A stretch of 64,000 nucleotides of DNA. Source: Colwellia demingiae (GTDB taxonomy: Bacteria > Pseudomonadota > Gammaproteobacteria > Enterobacterales > Alteromonadaceae). Below the pieces are notes generated by a model that was given only the letters and a program-made list of their open reading frames with translations, made no database searches and had not been told where the DNA came from. Location: the NCBI RefSeq assembly GCF_007954275.1, contig NZ_VOLT01000006.1, positions 248,001-312,000 of the forward strand, given 5' to 3'. A program made the translations under genes and the position numbers. How positions within the stretch are numbered: the first letter of the stretch is position 1; each line of letters opens with the position of its first letter. Below, in pieces: positions 41,509 to 50,148 of the stretch.

Positions 41509-42390
41509 ATGGCTCAACACTATAAAACTATTGGCCTTATTGGCAAACCTAATCATGATGGCGCGAGCGCTACAATACAAACATTGCACAAATACTTATT
41601 AGCAAATGACTATCAAGTCATTGTCGAAGTGTCAGTGGCGCAATCGCTCGATATAAAAAAAATGAAAACCGGTACCTTAACTGATATTGGCGAACAAGCA
41701 GATCTCGCCATTGTTATTGGTGGTGATGGTTACATGCTCGGCGCAGCGCGCGTACTTGCTTGTTTTGATATTGGCGTAATCGGTGTAAACCGAGGTAACC
41801 TAGGTTTTTTAACCGATCTTTCTCCCGCTGAAATCATTGAGCCTTTAGAACAAATCTTGGCGGGCAAGTCACGCAGTGAACAACGCTTTATTATTGAGGC
41901 TGAAGTTTATCGTCACGGAAAACTAAAAAGTTCAAATAGTGCGGTTAACGAAGCGGTACTTCATGCCGGTAAAGTTGCAAGCATGATTGAATTTGAAGTT
42001 TATATTGATGGCACATTTATGTTTAGCCAGCGCTCTGATGGATTAATTATTTCCACACCTACCGGCTCAACGGCCTATTCAATGTCTGCTGGTGGACCTA
42101 TTTTAACGCCCAACTTAAACGCACTATCACTCGTACCTATGTTTCCTCATACCTTAACAAGTCGACCTATTGTTGTTGATGGTAATAGTGAAATCAAACT
42201 GATACTAGCCAACGATAACCATGAAAACTTGCAAGTGAGTTGTGATGGCCATGTTATTTTAACGGTAATGCCTGGTGACGAAGTTATCATCAAAAAGAGT
42301 GAGTGCAGCATTCGATTGATCCACCCTTTAGATCATGATTACTTTAACGTATTACGAAACAAATTAAGCTGGGGTAACAAACTTTATTAG
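41509..42390 (+). CDS. nadK: NAD kinase
   Basis: NadK phosphorylates NAD to NADP. The 293-residue protein has the catalytic GGDG motif (residues 71-74), followed by [11 protein letters not shown] and the second conserved block [17 protein letters not shown]. It is divergent from grpE and upstream of recN, the same order as in E. coli (grpE / nadK-recN-bamE). Confidence 0.97.
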   Translation: MAQHYKTIGLIGKPNHDGASATIQTLHKYLLANDYQVIVEVSVAQSLDIKKMKTGTLTDIGEQADLAIVIGGDGYMLGAARVLACFDIGVIGVNRGNLGFLTDLSPAEIIEPLEQILAGKSRSEQRFIIEAEVYRHGKLKSSNSAVNEAVLHAGKVASMIEFEVYIDGTFMFSQRSDGLIISTPTGSTAYSMSAGGPILTPNLNALSLVPMFPHTLTSRPIVVDGNSEIKLILANDNHENLQVSCDGHVILTVMPGDEVIIKKSECSIRLIHPLDHDYFNVLRNKLSWGNKLY

Positions 42391-42472
42391 CCCTTCCATA
42401 CTCTTTATGTATGAATAATAGCTATCAAAGTGAACAAATAGTTTTTAAATAAGCTTGAATAAAAACCAATAC

Positions 42473-42488
42473 CTGTATAGATTAACAG
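42473..42488. promoter_or_regulatory. LexA (SOS) box upstream of recN
   Basis: CTGT-ATAGATTA-ACAG matches the CTGT-N8-ACAG LexA consensus exactly. It lies 33 bp before the recN start, overlapping the likely -10 region (TATAGA). Confidence 0.85.
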
Positions 42489-42520
42489 TACTGGTTTTTT
42501 ACTCATGCTTAAGGTTAACT

Positions 42521-44206
42521 ATGCTACTGCAACTTAACATTCAAAATTTTGCCATTGTCCGTTCATTAGATATTGATTGGCAATCAGGCATGACGACGAT
42601 TACCGGTGAAACTGGCGCAGGAAAATCAATTGCTATTGATGCGCTGGGTTTATGTTTAGGTGATAGAGCAACCACCAATGTTGTTAGACCAAACTGCAAA
42701 AAAGCCGATTTAGCGGCAACTTTTGAAATAAAGAAAAACAAAATGGCTCGTGCTTGGTTAAAGCAACATGAACTCGTTTCTGAGCATGATAGTGAATGTA
42801 TACTTCGCCGTGTTATCTCCGCAGAAGGTCGCTCAAAATCTTATATCAATGGCAGCCAAGTTCCTTTAGTGCAATTAAAAGAAATTGGGCAGCTTTTAAT
42901 TAATATTCATGGTCAACATGATCACCAGCTTATCGTTAAAGCGAACCAACAATGTCGCTTGCTTGATAATTATGCCAACCACTTACCTTTGCTCAGTGCA
43001 GTAAAACATTATGCCCAACAGTGGAATAAACTTAATAAAGAATTAGAAATGCTGCAGCAAAGCAAACAGCAGCGTGAAGCAGAACAACAACTCATTCAAT
43101 ACCAGGTAACTGAACTCGATGAGTTCTCATTACAGCCTGACGAGTTTTTAACGCTGGAAAAAGATTATAAACGCCACAGTAATGCGCAAGATTTATTGGA
43201 CTCAACACTAAGCACATTACAAAGCTTATCCGAAAACGATAATTTTAATATCTTAGATTCACTTAGAGAATGTAGCGAAAATATCAATTCAATCGCACGC
43301 GTTGATAATCAACTGACTGATGTAGCCACTATCTTATCAGATACCTTAATTCAATTAGATGAAGCAAATAACGATTTAACGCACTATTATCAGCAACTTG
43401 AACTAGACCCTCAAAATTACGCTATCATTGAAGAACGGTACTCTACCGCAGTACAGTTGGCCAAAAAACACCAACTTTCTCCAGAAAACCTAGTTAACTT
43501 CCATAGCGAATTAAAACAACAGCTCGCCTCAATATCCGGTGATGAAACGCGCATTAATACTATTATTGAAGAATTAGAGCAGACAAAACTTCACTATATA
43601 GAAAGCGCTGAGATTTTATCAGCATCAAGACAAAAGTCGGGTAAAAGCCTGAGCAAACTGATTAGTAAAAGCATGCAAGAACTGAATATGCCCCACGGGC
43701 AATTCTGTATTGCCGTTGATAATAATAAAAAACAAGAAAATGGCAAAGATAGTATCAATACCAATGGTATTGATACTATTAGCTTTCAAGTTAGCATTAA
43801 CCCAGGACAAGCGCTTGAAGCCATGCATAAGGTTGCTTCTGGTGGTGAATTATCACGTATCAGTTTAGCTATGCAGGTTATTTTGGCCGATAAAGTGATC
43901 ACGCCAACACTAATATTTGATGAAGTCGATGTAGGTATCAGTGGCCCCACAGCGGCTATGGTAGGTAAAAAGTTAAAGCAGCTATCTAAAAATACTCAAG
44001 TTATTTGTGTAACTCATTTACCACAAGTGGCATGTAAAGGGCATCAGCAACTCTTTGTGAGCAAATTGACTGATGGTGAACTGACTGAAACTAAAGTTAG
44101 TGAACTAAATGAATCAAATCGGGTCAAAGAAATTGCTCGTTTGCTCGCGGGAGATAAAATATCTCAGCACAGTTTAGCAAATGCGCAAGAGCTATTAGCC
44201 AGCTAA
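42521..44206 (+). CDS. recN: DNA repair protein RecN
   Basis: RecN is an SMC-like ATPase that acts in double-strand break repair. With the start at ATG 42521 (AAGG 7 bases upstream) it has 561 residues and begins MLLQLNIQNFAIV, as expected. The Walker A is GETGAGKS (29-36), the ABC signature VASGGELSRIS and Walker B LIFDEVDVGISG are near the C-terminus, and the middle is coiled coil. An in-frame ATG at 42455 lies upstream of the LexA box and is not the start. The LexA box shows SOS control. Confidence 0.96.
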   Translation: MLLQLNIQNFAIVRSLDIDWQSGMTTITGETGAGKSIAIDALGLCLGDRATTNVVRPNCKKADLAATFEIKKNKMARAWLKQHELVSEHDSECILRRVISAEGRSKSYINGSQVPLVQLKEIGQLLINIHGQHDHQLIVKANQQCRLLDNYANHLPLLSAVKHYAQQWNKLNKELEMLQQSKQQREAEQQLIQYQVTELDEFSLQPDEFLTLEKDYKRHSNAQDLLDSTLSTLQSLSENDNFNILDSLRECSENINSIARVDNQLTDVATILSDTLIQLDEANNDLTHYYQQLELDPQNYAIIEERYSTAVQLAKKHQLSPENLVNFHSELKQQLASISGDETRINTIIEELEQTKLHYIESAEILSASRQKSGKSLSKLISKSMQELNMPHGQFCIAVDNNKKQENGKDSINTNGIDTISFQVSINPGQALEAMHKVASGGELSRISLAMQVILADKVITPTLIFDEVDVGISGPTAAMVGKKLKQLSKNTQVICVTHLPQVACKGHQQLFVSKLTDGELTETKVSELNESNRVKEIARLLAGDKISQHSLANAQELLAS

Positions 44207-44400
44207 GCTCATTTACTCACCATCGTTTTAGTAAAAAGGGATCCGGTAACTGGTGAACTACCTACTTTCATTGTCGTGATGCAAATAGAGTTTTTTTCAC
44301 TGATGTAATAAATAGCTTTGAATCCGTGCTGGGCTTGGGTATTATCCCTGCTCACACTTTTAGCCTGTTTTTTTGAGCTACTTAAAGGTAAATAAATTTT

Positions 44401-44835
44401 ATGTATTTTCGTGTTGCCATTGTTATTACTGCCCTAACCTTATCTGCCTGTTCTAGTTGGGTTTTTCGTTACGATGTTCCCCAAGGTAATTACCTTGAAC
44501 AAAAGAGTATTGATAAACTACAAGTAGGTATGACCAAGGAACAGGTTAAATTTATTTTGGGTAGCCCTGTTGTTGTAGACGCTTTCAATAATGATACTTG
44601 GAATTATGTCTACAAGTTAAAGTCTGGTCGAAGCAGAGATTTCGACATGAAAAAACAATTTATTATTGACTTTTCTAATGACAAATTAGTATCAGCTTCA
44701 GGAGACTTTGAGTTATCCGATAAATTTAACACCCCTTTCAATGCTCCTACAGTAGAAACTGAACCTGCTAATGACAATAAGCCCAATGAAGAAGTAAACC
44801 CTGTTGTTAAAAGTAAGACTATTGATGGTAAATAG
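44401..44835 (+). CDS. bamE: Outer membrane assembly lipoprotein BamE
   Basis: BamE (SmpA) is a lipoprotein subunit of the beta-barrel assembly machine. The 144-residue protein has a lipobox LSAC with the lipidated Cys17. The BamE core GMTKEQVKFILGSPVVVDAF and WNYVYKLKSG follow, then a low-complexity polar tail (about 115-144) longer than in E. coli. It follows recN, as in E. coli, and converges with rnfH. Confidence 0.95.
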   Translation: MYFRVAIVITALTLSACSSWVFRYDVPQGNYLEQKSIDKLQVGMTKEQVKFILGSPVVVDAFNNDTWNYVYKLKSGRSRDFDMKKQFIIDFSNDKLVSASGDFELSDKFNTPFNAPTVETEPANDNKPNEEVNPVVKSKTIDGK

Positions 44836-44880
44836 ATAAGAAAAAATTAATGAGCTTTTAGCTTGGTAAAACTTAGCTAC

Positions 44881-44910
44881 AAAAAAAACGGCATAAATGC
44901 CGTTTTTTTA
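44881..44910. terminator. Bidirectional terminator between bamE and rnfH
   Basis: ACGGCAT and ATGCCGT form a short stem, flanked by eight A on the left and seven T on the right. It serves both convergent genes. Confidence 0.88.
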
Positions 44911-44939
44911 TATCTATTACAAACTAAGTATTTGTAGGT

Positions 44940-45335
44940 CTATTTTTTAGCATCAACTCTCAAAGGGTTTACACGACCGCCTGTTGTTTTATCAGCGCGT
45001 CCTTCTAATTTCGCTTTTTCCGCTCGACGCTTCCTAACATCCTTAGGATCCGCTATCAATGGACGATATACTTCAATTCTATCAAGATCGTTGACAACTT
45101 CTGATAGTTTTACCGCCCTATTCCAAACACCTACTTTATTAACTTTTAGGTCAATTTCAGGAAATAAGGCGATAACGCCTGATTCCAAAATTGCTTGTTC
45201 GACCGTAGAGCCCTCTGCAACCAATAAGGTTAGTATTTTTTGTTTGTGTGGAACACCATAAACAACTTCTATGGTTACCTTATCGTCGTTCACTGAACCA
45301 TCAAGACTATTTAACTCACTGTTATCGACAGTCAT
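44940..45335 (-). CDS. rnfH: RnfH family ubiquitin-fold protein
   Basis: A small protein of the RnfH/UPF0125 family, with a beta-grasp (ubiquitin-like) core at about residues 20-105 (VEVVYGVPHKQKILTLLV and RIEVYRPLIADPKDVRKRRA). Its function is unclear; despite the name, direct roles in the Rnf complex are not established. The 131 residues include extra N- and C-terminal tails. It is 2 bp downstream of ratA, with which it forms the conserved ratA-rnfH pair next to smpB. Confidence 0.93.
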   Translation of the reverse strand: MTVDNSELNSLDGSVNDDKVTIEVVYGVPHKQKILTLLVAEGSTVEQAILESGVIALFPEIDLKVNKVGVWNRAVKLSEVVNDLDRIEVYRPLIADPKDVRKRRAEKAKLEGRADKTTGGRVNPLRVDAKK

Positions 45336-45337
45336 AA

Positions 45338-45778
45338 TTACACATTAACTCCGTAAATTTCTTTTGCGCGCTGGGTAAACACTTGCACTAAGCTATTACT
45401 AAAATGGCCAAATACTTTACCAAAAGCCAAAGAAACGAGTTTGTTTGAAAACTCATACTCTAACTCTAAACTAACCTTGCAAGCCTCATCTGATAAAGGC
45501 GTGAGTAACCAATAACCTTCAAGTTTTTTGAAAGGCCCATCAACAAGTGACAAATGAATTTTTTCATTAGATATCAATGTATTTTTAGTAGTGAACCACT
45601 TACTTAACCCACCTTTAGACACAAGTAACGCTGCGGTTACTGATTGCTCATCTTTATCTATAACCTTACTGTCATTACAATCAGGCAAGAACTTAGGATA
45701 GGCTGGGATATCATTTATTAACTGGTACATTTGATCAACACTGTACATAACTAAAGCACTACGACTTATGGTTGGCAT
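45338..45778 (-). CDS. ratA: START-like protein RatA (toxin/coenzyme Q-binding family)
   Basis: A 146-residue protein with the START/polyketide-cyclase fold (PTISRSALVMYSVDQMYQLI, LPDC, and a C-terminal helix SLVQVFTQRAKEIYG). E. coli RatA was reported to block 70S ribosome association, and relatives (Coq10-like) bind ubiquinone; the role here could be either. I start at ATG 45778, with GGAG 5 bases upstream, rather than the in-frame ATG at 45802. It is divergent from smpB, the conserved layout. Confidence 0.92.
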   Translation of the reverse strand: MPTISRSALVMYSVDQMYQLINDIPAYPKFLPDCNDSKVIDKDEQSVTAALLVSKGGLSKWFTTKNTLISNEKIHLSLVDGPFKKLEGYWLLTPLSDEACKVSLELEYEFSNKLVSLAFGKVFGHFSNSLVQVFTQRAKEIYGVNV

Positions 45779-45943
45779 TACTACTCCGCATGTTGCCCCC
45801 ATTCAATGCCCGACATGATAGCAAAACCTCACAAAAAGCGCATTATTCTGCTAATTTTTATGTTAAAAATAAATTTTTCATGTAAAAGCAGTTTATTCTC
45901 AGTATAATCACCGCGTTTGCTGCTTATTGCGGTAAAGGAATGG

Positions 45944-46441
45944 ATGATAAAGATGGCTAAGAAAAAATCAAAAAGCTCTAACAGTAATACTATCGCTTTA
46001 AATAAAAAAGCGAGGCACAACTATAGCTTAACGGACAAGTTTGAAGGCGGAATGAGCTTACAGGGTTGGGAAATTAAGAGTATTAGAAGTGGCAAAGTAA
46101 ATATTTCTGACTGTTACGTACATATTAAAGACCGTGAAGCTTATTTATTAGGAGCTGAAATATCGCCTCTGAATGCAGCTTCTAGTCACGTTGTATGTGA
46201 TCCAAATCGTGATAGAAAATTATTACTTAACCGTAGAGAGCTAGATAAAATCATAGCGGCTGTTGAACGTGACGGTTACTCTTTGATTGCAACGGCTATG
46301 TACTGGAAAGCCTGTTGGGTGAAACTCGAGTTTTACTTGGGTAAAGGTAAGAAAGATCATGATAAACGTTCCGATATTAAAGACAGAGAATGGGCTGTTG
46401 ATAAAGGTCGTTTAATGAAGAATAAAAACTTAGATCGATAA
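45944..46441 (+). CDS. smpB: SsrA-binding protein SmpB
   Basis: SmpB binds tmRNA and delivers it to stalled ribosomes for trans-translation. The protein has the OB-fold core ([47 protein letters not shown]) and the basic C-terminal tail [15 protein letters not shown] needed for ribosome placement. The start is either ATG 45944 (AAAGGA 4-5 bases upstream) or ATG 45953 (MAKKKSK), giving 165 or 162 residues. It stands 131 bp upstream of ssrA. Confidence 0.96.
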   Translation: MIKMAKKKSKSSNSNTIALNKKARHNYSLTDKFEGGMSLQGWEIKSIRSGKVNISDCYVHIKDREAYLLGAEISPLNAASSHVVCDPNRDRKLLLNRRELDKIIAAVERDGYSLIATAMYWKACWVKLEFYLGKGKKDHDKRSDIKDREWAVDKGRLMKNKNLDR

Positions 46442-46484
46442 TTTGTTATGCTGTTTGTTAGGTAAGTGGTTAAAAAATACCACG

Positions 46485-46513
46485 TTGTCTATTTAACTTA
46501 AGCGTTGTATAAT
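46485..46513 (+). promoter_or_regulatory. Sigma-70 promoter of ssrA
   Basis: TTGTCT and a perfect TATAAT are 17 bases apart. Transcription would start about 50 bases before the mature tmRNA end, leaving a short leader for RNase P removal. Confidence 0.8.
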
Positions 46514-46572
46514 GCGATCCATAGGTATATCGAACCTATAATAGAAAAAAGAGTTAGAAAAGAAAAAACTTT

Positions 46573-46922
46573 GGGGCGGATCTAGGATTCGACAAGATTC
46601 ATGAAACTCAAGGTGCATGCCCAGGGGCGGTTTGCCTGGTAAAAAGCCGCAAAACTATAATTGCTAACGACGATACGTTCGCACTAGCCGCTTAGGCTAG
46701 CCATCGCCTTGAAATCTCTCCTATTGGTTAGAGGATCGATGGTCACCCCAAATAGGATAGCGAGGGAAGCACGCTTGAGGCTGAACCGCGAAATAGTATC
46801 AAGCTCACCATGACGAAGCCTGTCGCTTGGCGTCTAATTGGTTAAATAAATGAGCGACTAAGCATGTAGTACCGAGAACGTAGGCTTTTTGGACGGGGGT
46901 TCGATTCCCCCCCGCTCCACCA
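46573..46922 (+). ncRNA. ssrA: Transfer-messenger RNA (tmRNA, SsrA)
   Basis: A 350-nt tmRNA. The tRNA-like ends pair (GGGGCGG with CCGCTCC), followed by A and encoded CCA, with a T arm GGGGGTTCGATTCCCCC. The reading frame at 46663-46695 encodes the proteolysis tag ANDDTFALAA followed by TAG; the charged alanine is added before it. The ALAA end is the ClpXP recognition signal, and clpXP is also in this window. The gene follows smpB and is closed by a terminator at 47002-47026. Confidence 0.97.
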
Positions 46923-47001
46923 AAAGAAGACCTTTTTAGTCTTTTAGTTATACCTAGTAACTTTTAGATTTGGCCGTAGACAAGCAATTGTTTATGATAA
47001 G

Positions 47002-47026
47002 AAACCGCTTAATTGCGGTTTTTTTA
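47002..47026 (+). terminator. Intrinsic terminator of ssrA
   Basis: AAACCGC and GCGGTTT flank a short loop and are followed by a run of T. Confidence 0.85.
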
Positions 47027-47195
47027 TGTCTGAAATATAGGGCTTACAAATAGCGATCAATATTAGCTGCAAGGTTTATCCTCTTTGTCTCTGAATTATC
47101 TACTCCTATTTGCTTTGCCTATGAATCAATCGGTGTTCCCTACTAATGCAATAGCCACCGTAGAAAGTGATAAACCACAACCTTATGTTTTTCAT

Positions 47196-47420
47196 TTATA
47201 ACCCTAGTTGCTCCACTTCATTTAACGTCACAATGTAAGATAAGCTTGACCAACAAAGTGACATAAACAATACGGTTACTTCGACCTTATGCTTTTTGGT
47301 ACCTCGGCGTACTGCGATTAAAATACCGATAGGAAGACCGATCAAAATAGGTGTAGAAGCCAACCCCAAAAGAGCAGACTTATCTGGAAATATCATGGTA
47401 GCAATTAGGGAGGCCGCAAT
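47196..47420 (-). CDS. Small membrane protein, start codon unclear (possible pseudogene)
   Basis: An open frame for a small protein with two hydrophobic segments (IAASLIATMIFP and LASTPILIGLPIGILIAV) and a conserved-looking polar middle (RRGTKKHKVEV). The first ATG (47396) has no ribosome-binding site and would cut the first helix. Upstream in frame there is a perfect AAGGAG (47430-47435), about 9 bases before an ATT codon at 47418-47420, and a stop at 47439-47441. Either ATT is used as a rare start or the original start was lost. I do not recognise a family. Confidence 0.4.
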   Translation of the reverse strand: MAASLIATMIFPDKSALLGLASTPILIGLPIGILIAVRRGTKKHKVEVTVLFMSLCWSSLSYIVTLNEVEQLGL

Positions 47421-47512
47421 AAATAAAAGCTCCTTCTTTTATAAAGAACCCAATTTTGGTTAACGCTTGTTATTCTTTCTAGTTCTTGTTGAAAGTAGGA
47501 AGTGGGATCTAA

Positions 47513-48193
47513 TTACATGCATAAATTAAGTATTTGAGGTGTTCTTATGTGTTCTATCCGTTTGCTAATATTATTACTTTGTTGAGTCGCTAACTGAATA
47601 ATAGCCTCTGCGACATCATATGCTTTCACCGGTTTAAAATCTGCTAACACACCCACCATTAAAGGACTTACCATGTTCAAAACACATTGAAGTACTTTCT
47701 CATCCTTTCTTGTTTCTTCACGAGAGCCGACTAATGACCCCGGATGCATAAAGGTAACTTTTTCAAACTCAAGTTGTTGTAACTCTGCTTCCATTTCCCC
47801 CTTACAACGGAGATAGTGCGAACGAGAACTGACAGAGGCACCTAGACAAGAGACAACAATGATATGTTTCACCCCAAACGAGTACATTTCTTTGGCAACG
47901 TTAACCACTAAATCAACATCAATCGCTCTAAGCTTTTCTTTGCTTCCTGCTTTTTTTAACGTTGTTCCTAATGTGAGCACACCAATAATTGGTGTGCTAG
48001 GTACATCACCTTCAGAAGGTATTGATAAATCAGGGCTCAACCATTGAGTCAGCTTGCTGTGCTCTATTGTAATAGGGCGACGTGACAGAGAATAGATATG
48101 GTCAACACTTTTATTGTCTAGTGCTAGCTCTACTGTCGATTTACCGATGAGCCCAGTCGCGCCAGCTATTACGATTGATAAACGGTTAGCCAT
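47513..48193 (-). CDS. NAD(P)-binding Rossmann-fold protein (NmrA/HTATIP2-like)
   Basis: A 226-residue atypical short-chain dehydrogenase-like protein. The glycine motif VIAGATGLIGKSTVE is at the N-terminus, and VSCLGASVSSRSHYLRCKGEME carries the YxxxK-like segment. Such proteins are annotated as nucleoside-diphosphate-sugar epimerases or oxidoreductases; the substrate is unknown. I start at ATG 48193, with AAGGG 6 bases upstream; the longer frame adds 20 residues without support. It stands alone. Confidence 0.82.
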   Translation of the reverse strand: MANRLSIVIAGATGLIGKSTVELALDNKSVDHIYSLSRRPITIEHSKLTQWLSPDLSIPSEGDVPSTPIIGVLTLGTTLKKAGSKEKLRAIDVDLVVNVAKEMYSFGVKHIIVVSCLGASVSSRSHYLRCKGEMEAELQQLEFEKVTFMHPGSLVGSREETRKDEKVLQCVLNMVSPLMVGVLADFKPVKAYDVAEAIIQLATQQSNNISKRIEHIRTPQILNLCM

Positions 48194-48620
48194 AATATCC
48201 CTTAAATAAATAGTTATTTGCTTAAATTCCGTAAAAGAACAATAACACTTCATCCTAAATAAATCAGCCAGTCTACTTATGCATTGTGATCATTTGTAAC
48301 CCTAAAGATCTTGAATGCATTAGCTAATAATTGATTAATAAACTTGAAGAGGCTTGAGACACTCTTCATTTACGAAGAACTAGCAGGCGTTGTTCTTTCT
48401 TTTTCACATACGATGAGGGATAAATAAAATAAAAATATTCAGAGCACTCCCTTACACTCCTACCGCTTAAAAAACATGCTCAGTACGATCACTTTAAAGC
48501 GCTTCAGTTTGATGTAATCGATACCCAAGTTATTTATAAGCACTCAAGCAGTACACTATTTTTATTTGTCGGGTTATAATCCCCCCTTAATTTATAATTT
48601 GTTAACAAGGTTTCCTCGGC
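48194..48620. other. Spacer with no gene seen
   Basis: AT-rich DNA between divergent genes. A possible promoter for the phosphoribosyltransferase lies near 48560-48590 (TTTGTCGGGTTATAATCC, with a good TATAAT), but I could not settle the -35. Nothing else is recognisable. Confidence 0.4.
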
Positions 48621-49178
48621 ATGGAAAAACGTTTTATTACCGCGCAAGAATTATTAGAAGATTCTTTTCGTGTAGCCGCTAAAGTATTTGAAGATGGCTT
48701 TCGCCCTCAGTTTATTGTTGGTATCTGGCGAGGCGGTGCACCGATTGGTATCGCTGTTCAAGAATATTTCGATTTCAAAAAAATAGAAACCGATCACATT
48801 GCTGTTCGTACTTCCTCTTATTACGGCATTAATCAGCAAAGTAAAGAAATTAAAGTACACGGCTTACATTACATTATTGAAAATGCTAATTCAGGCGATG
48901 GCTTATTAATCGTTGATGATGTTTTTGATTCTGGTCGCAGTATCGATGCCTTAATTAAACAGTTAAAGCAAAACATGCGTAACAATATGCCTCTTGATGT
49001 TCGTGTTGCTTGCCCTTGGTATAAGCCTCAAAATTCAAGAGTTGATTTTGCTCCTGACTACTATATTCATACTTCTGATGAATGGTTAGTGTTCCCACAT
49101 GAATTATCAGGATTAACGCCTGATGAAATCATCAATGGCAAAAAAGATTTAGTCAATATTCAGGATTTATTAGTCTAA
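48621..49178 (+). CDS. Purine-type phosphoribosyltransferase (hypoxanthine PRTase-like)
   Basis: A 185-residue type I phosphoribosyltransferase. The PRPP-binding loop GLLIVDDVFDSGRSID (near residues 92-107) and the N-terminal IVGIWRGGAPIG are clear. It resembles the small hypoxanthine/xanthine PRTase group rather than Hpt or Gpt proper, so the base is uncertain. Purine salvage is the likely role. It is a single gene closed by a strong terminator. Confidence 0.85.
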   Translation: MEKRFITAQELLEDSFRVAAKVFEDGFRPQFIVGIWRGGAPIGIAVQEYFDFKKIETDHIAVRTSSYYGINQQSKEIKVHGLHYIIENANSGDGLLIVDDVFDSGRSIDALIKQLKQNMRNNMPLDVRVACPWYKPQNSRVDFAPDYYIHTSDEWLVFPHELSGLTPDEIINGKKDLVNIQDLLV

Positions 49179-49210
49179 CGGTTACTTACCTAACACCTAA
49201 TGAATTATTA

Positions 49211-49240
49211 AAAGCATGTCATCGCGACATGCTTTTTTTT
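49211..49240 (+). terminator. Intrinsic terminator of the phosphoribosyltransferase gene
   Basis: A perfect stem AAAGCATGTC/GACATGCTTT with a 5-base loop and a run of T. Confidence 0.92.
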
Positions 49241-49446
49241 GGTCAATGAGAACTAAATACAGTCATTATTGATTATCCAAAACACATGTTATATCGCTTT
49301 AACTTCTGCAATCATGATGAGTTCTCCTTTTATTCATCACTTAAAACGACAAAAAAACAACAAAAAACATCAAAGTTGCATCCCTCATACTTACTAAATT
49401 TTTACTCACTCAAATGATTTTGAATAAAAATAAATATAATTAAAAC

Positions 49447-49460
49447 TTGATCTATATCAA
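49447..49460 (+). promoter_or_regulatory. FNR/EtrA-type anaerobic regulator site
   Basis: TTGAT-CTAT-ATCAA is a perfect match to the FNR consensus TTGAT-N4-ATCAA. It lies 47 bp before the regulator gene that heads the bd oxidase genes, which suggests oxygen-responsive control of the group. Confidence 0.75.
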
Positions 49461-49506
49461 TATAAGTTTAAACTTTCAGAAATTACTGAAACTTCAGAAC
49501 ACTATT

Positions 49507-50052
49507 ATGATACTTACTTCAAAAATAGAATCCTTTGTTATGCATTGTGGCGAAATGGGCAGCCGCTGGGGCTTTAACCGTACCGTAGGTCAAATGTATG
49601 GCTTGCTAATTATTCATCAAGAGCCATTAACCGCTGTAGATATTTCAGAAGCACTTAATATATCACGCGGCAATGTCAGCATGGGAATCAAAGAACTGCA
49701 ATCATGGCGTTTAGTGCAAGTTCAGCATAAACCTAAAGATAGAAAAGAGTATTACTCTCCTGCAGGTACCATTTGGGAGATGGCTACCCGAGTATTTGAA
49801 GAACGTCGTAAACGCGAAATTGACCCTACCCTTTCACTGTTACGCGATAACTTGTTGGATGAGCCTGCCAATCAGAAGGAAGTGTATGCACAAGAGAAGA
49901 TGCATGAAATTCATGACTTACTAGAGACCGTCACCCATTGGGCTGGTGAGTTACAAAGCATGAGCCCAGAGAAGCTTAATACCCTGATGAAATTAGGTGC
50001 TGGGGTAAGTAAAGTCATCAACCTTAAAGACAAATTAATTAATAAAAGTTAA
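49507..50052 (+). CDS. GbsR-like (MarR superfamily) transcriptional regulator
   Basis: A 181-residue DNA-binding protein of the GbsR/COG1510 group. The N-terminal FVMHCGEMGSRWGFNRTVGQMYGLL is typical, followed by a winged helix-turn-helix (about 40-95; TAVDISEALNISRGNVSMGIKEL) and a helical C-terminal part. The start at ATG 49507 gives the family length; frames starting further upstream run through the FNR site. It is 96 bp upstream of cydA on the same strand and is a likely local regulator of the oxidase. Confidence 0.88.
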   Translation: MILTSKIESFVMHCGEMGSRWGFNRTVGQMYGLLIIHQEPLTAVDISEALNISRGNVSMGIKELQSWRLVQVQHKPKDRKEYYSPAGTIWEMATRVFEERRKREIDPTLSLLRDNLLDEPANQKEVYAQEKMHEIHDLLETVTHWAGELQSMSPEKLNTLMKLGAGVSKVINLKDKLINKS

Positions 50053-50109
50053 GTGTCCGCTTAACTTTATTGTCACCATTCAAAGAACATTTTCAATTGA
50101 CAGCCCAAT

Positions 50110-50127
50110 ACTTATAAACATATAAGT
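50110..50127. promoter_or_regulatory. Palindrome ACTTATA-N4-TATAAGT before cydA
   Basis: Perfect 7-bp arms, centred 30 bp upstream of the cydA start. It is a candidate operator for the GbsR-like protein encoded just upstream; this is inference from position. The spacer also holds a small hairpin at the end of the regulator gene (50045-50068). Confidence 0.45.
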
Positions 50128-50148
50128 GGTGGGCTAATGGAGTCCGTT

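Noticed and set aside
46880-48620. Possible genomic island integrated at the 3' end of ssrA
   Set aside because: tmRNA genes are frequent integration sites, but no integrase, no repeated tmRNA end and no phage or mobility gene follows.
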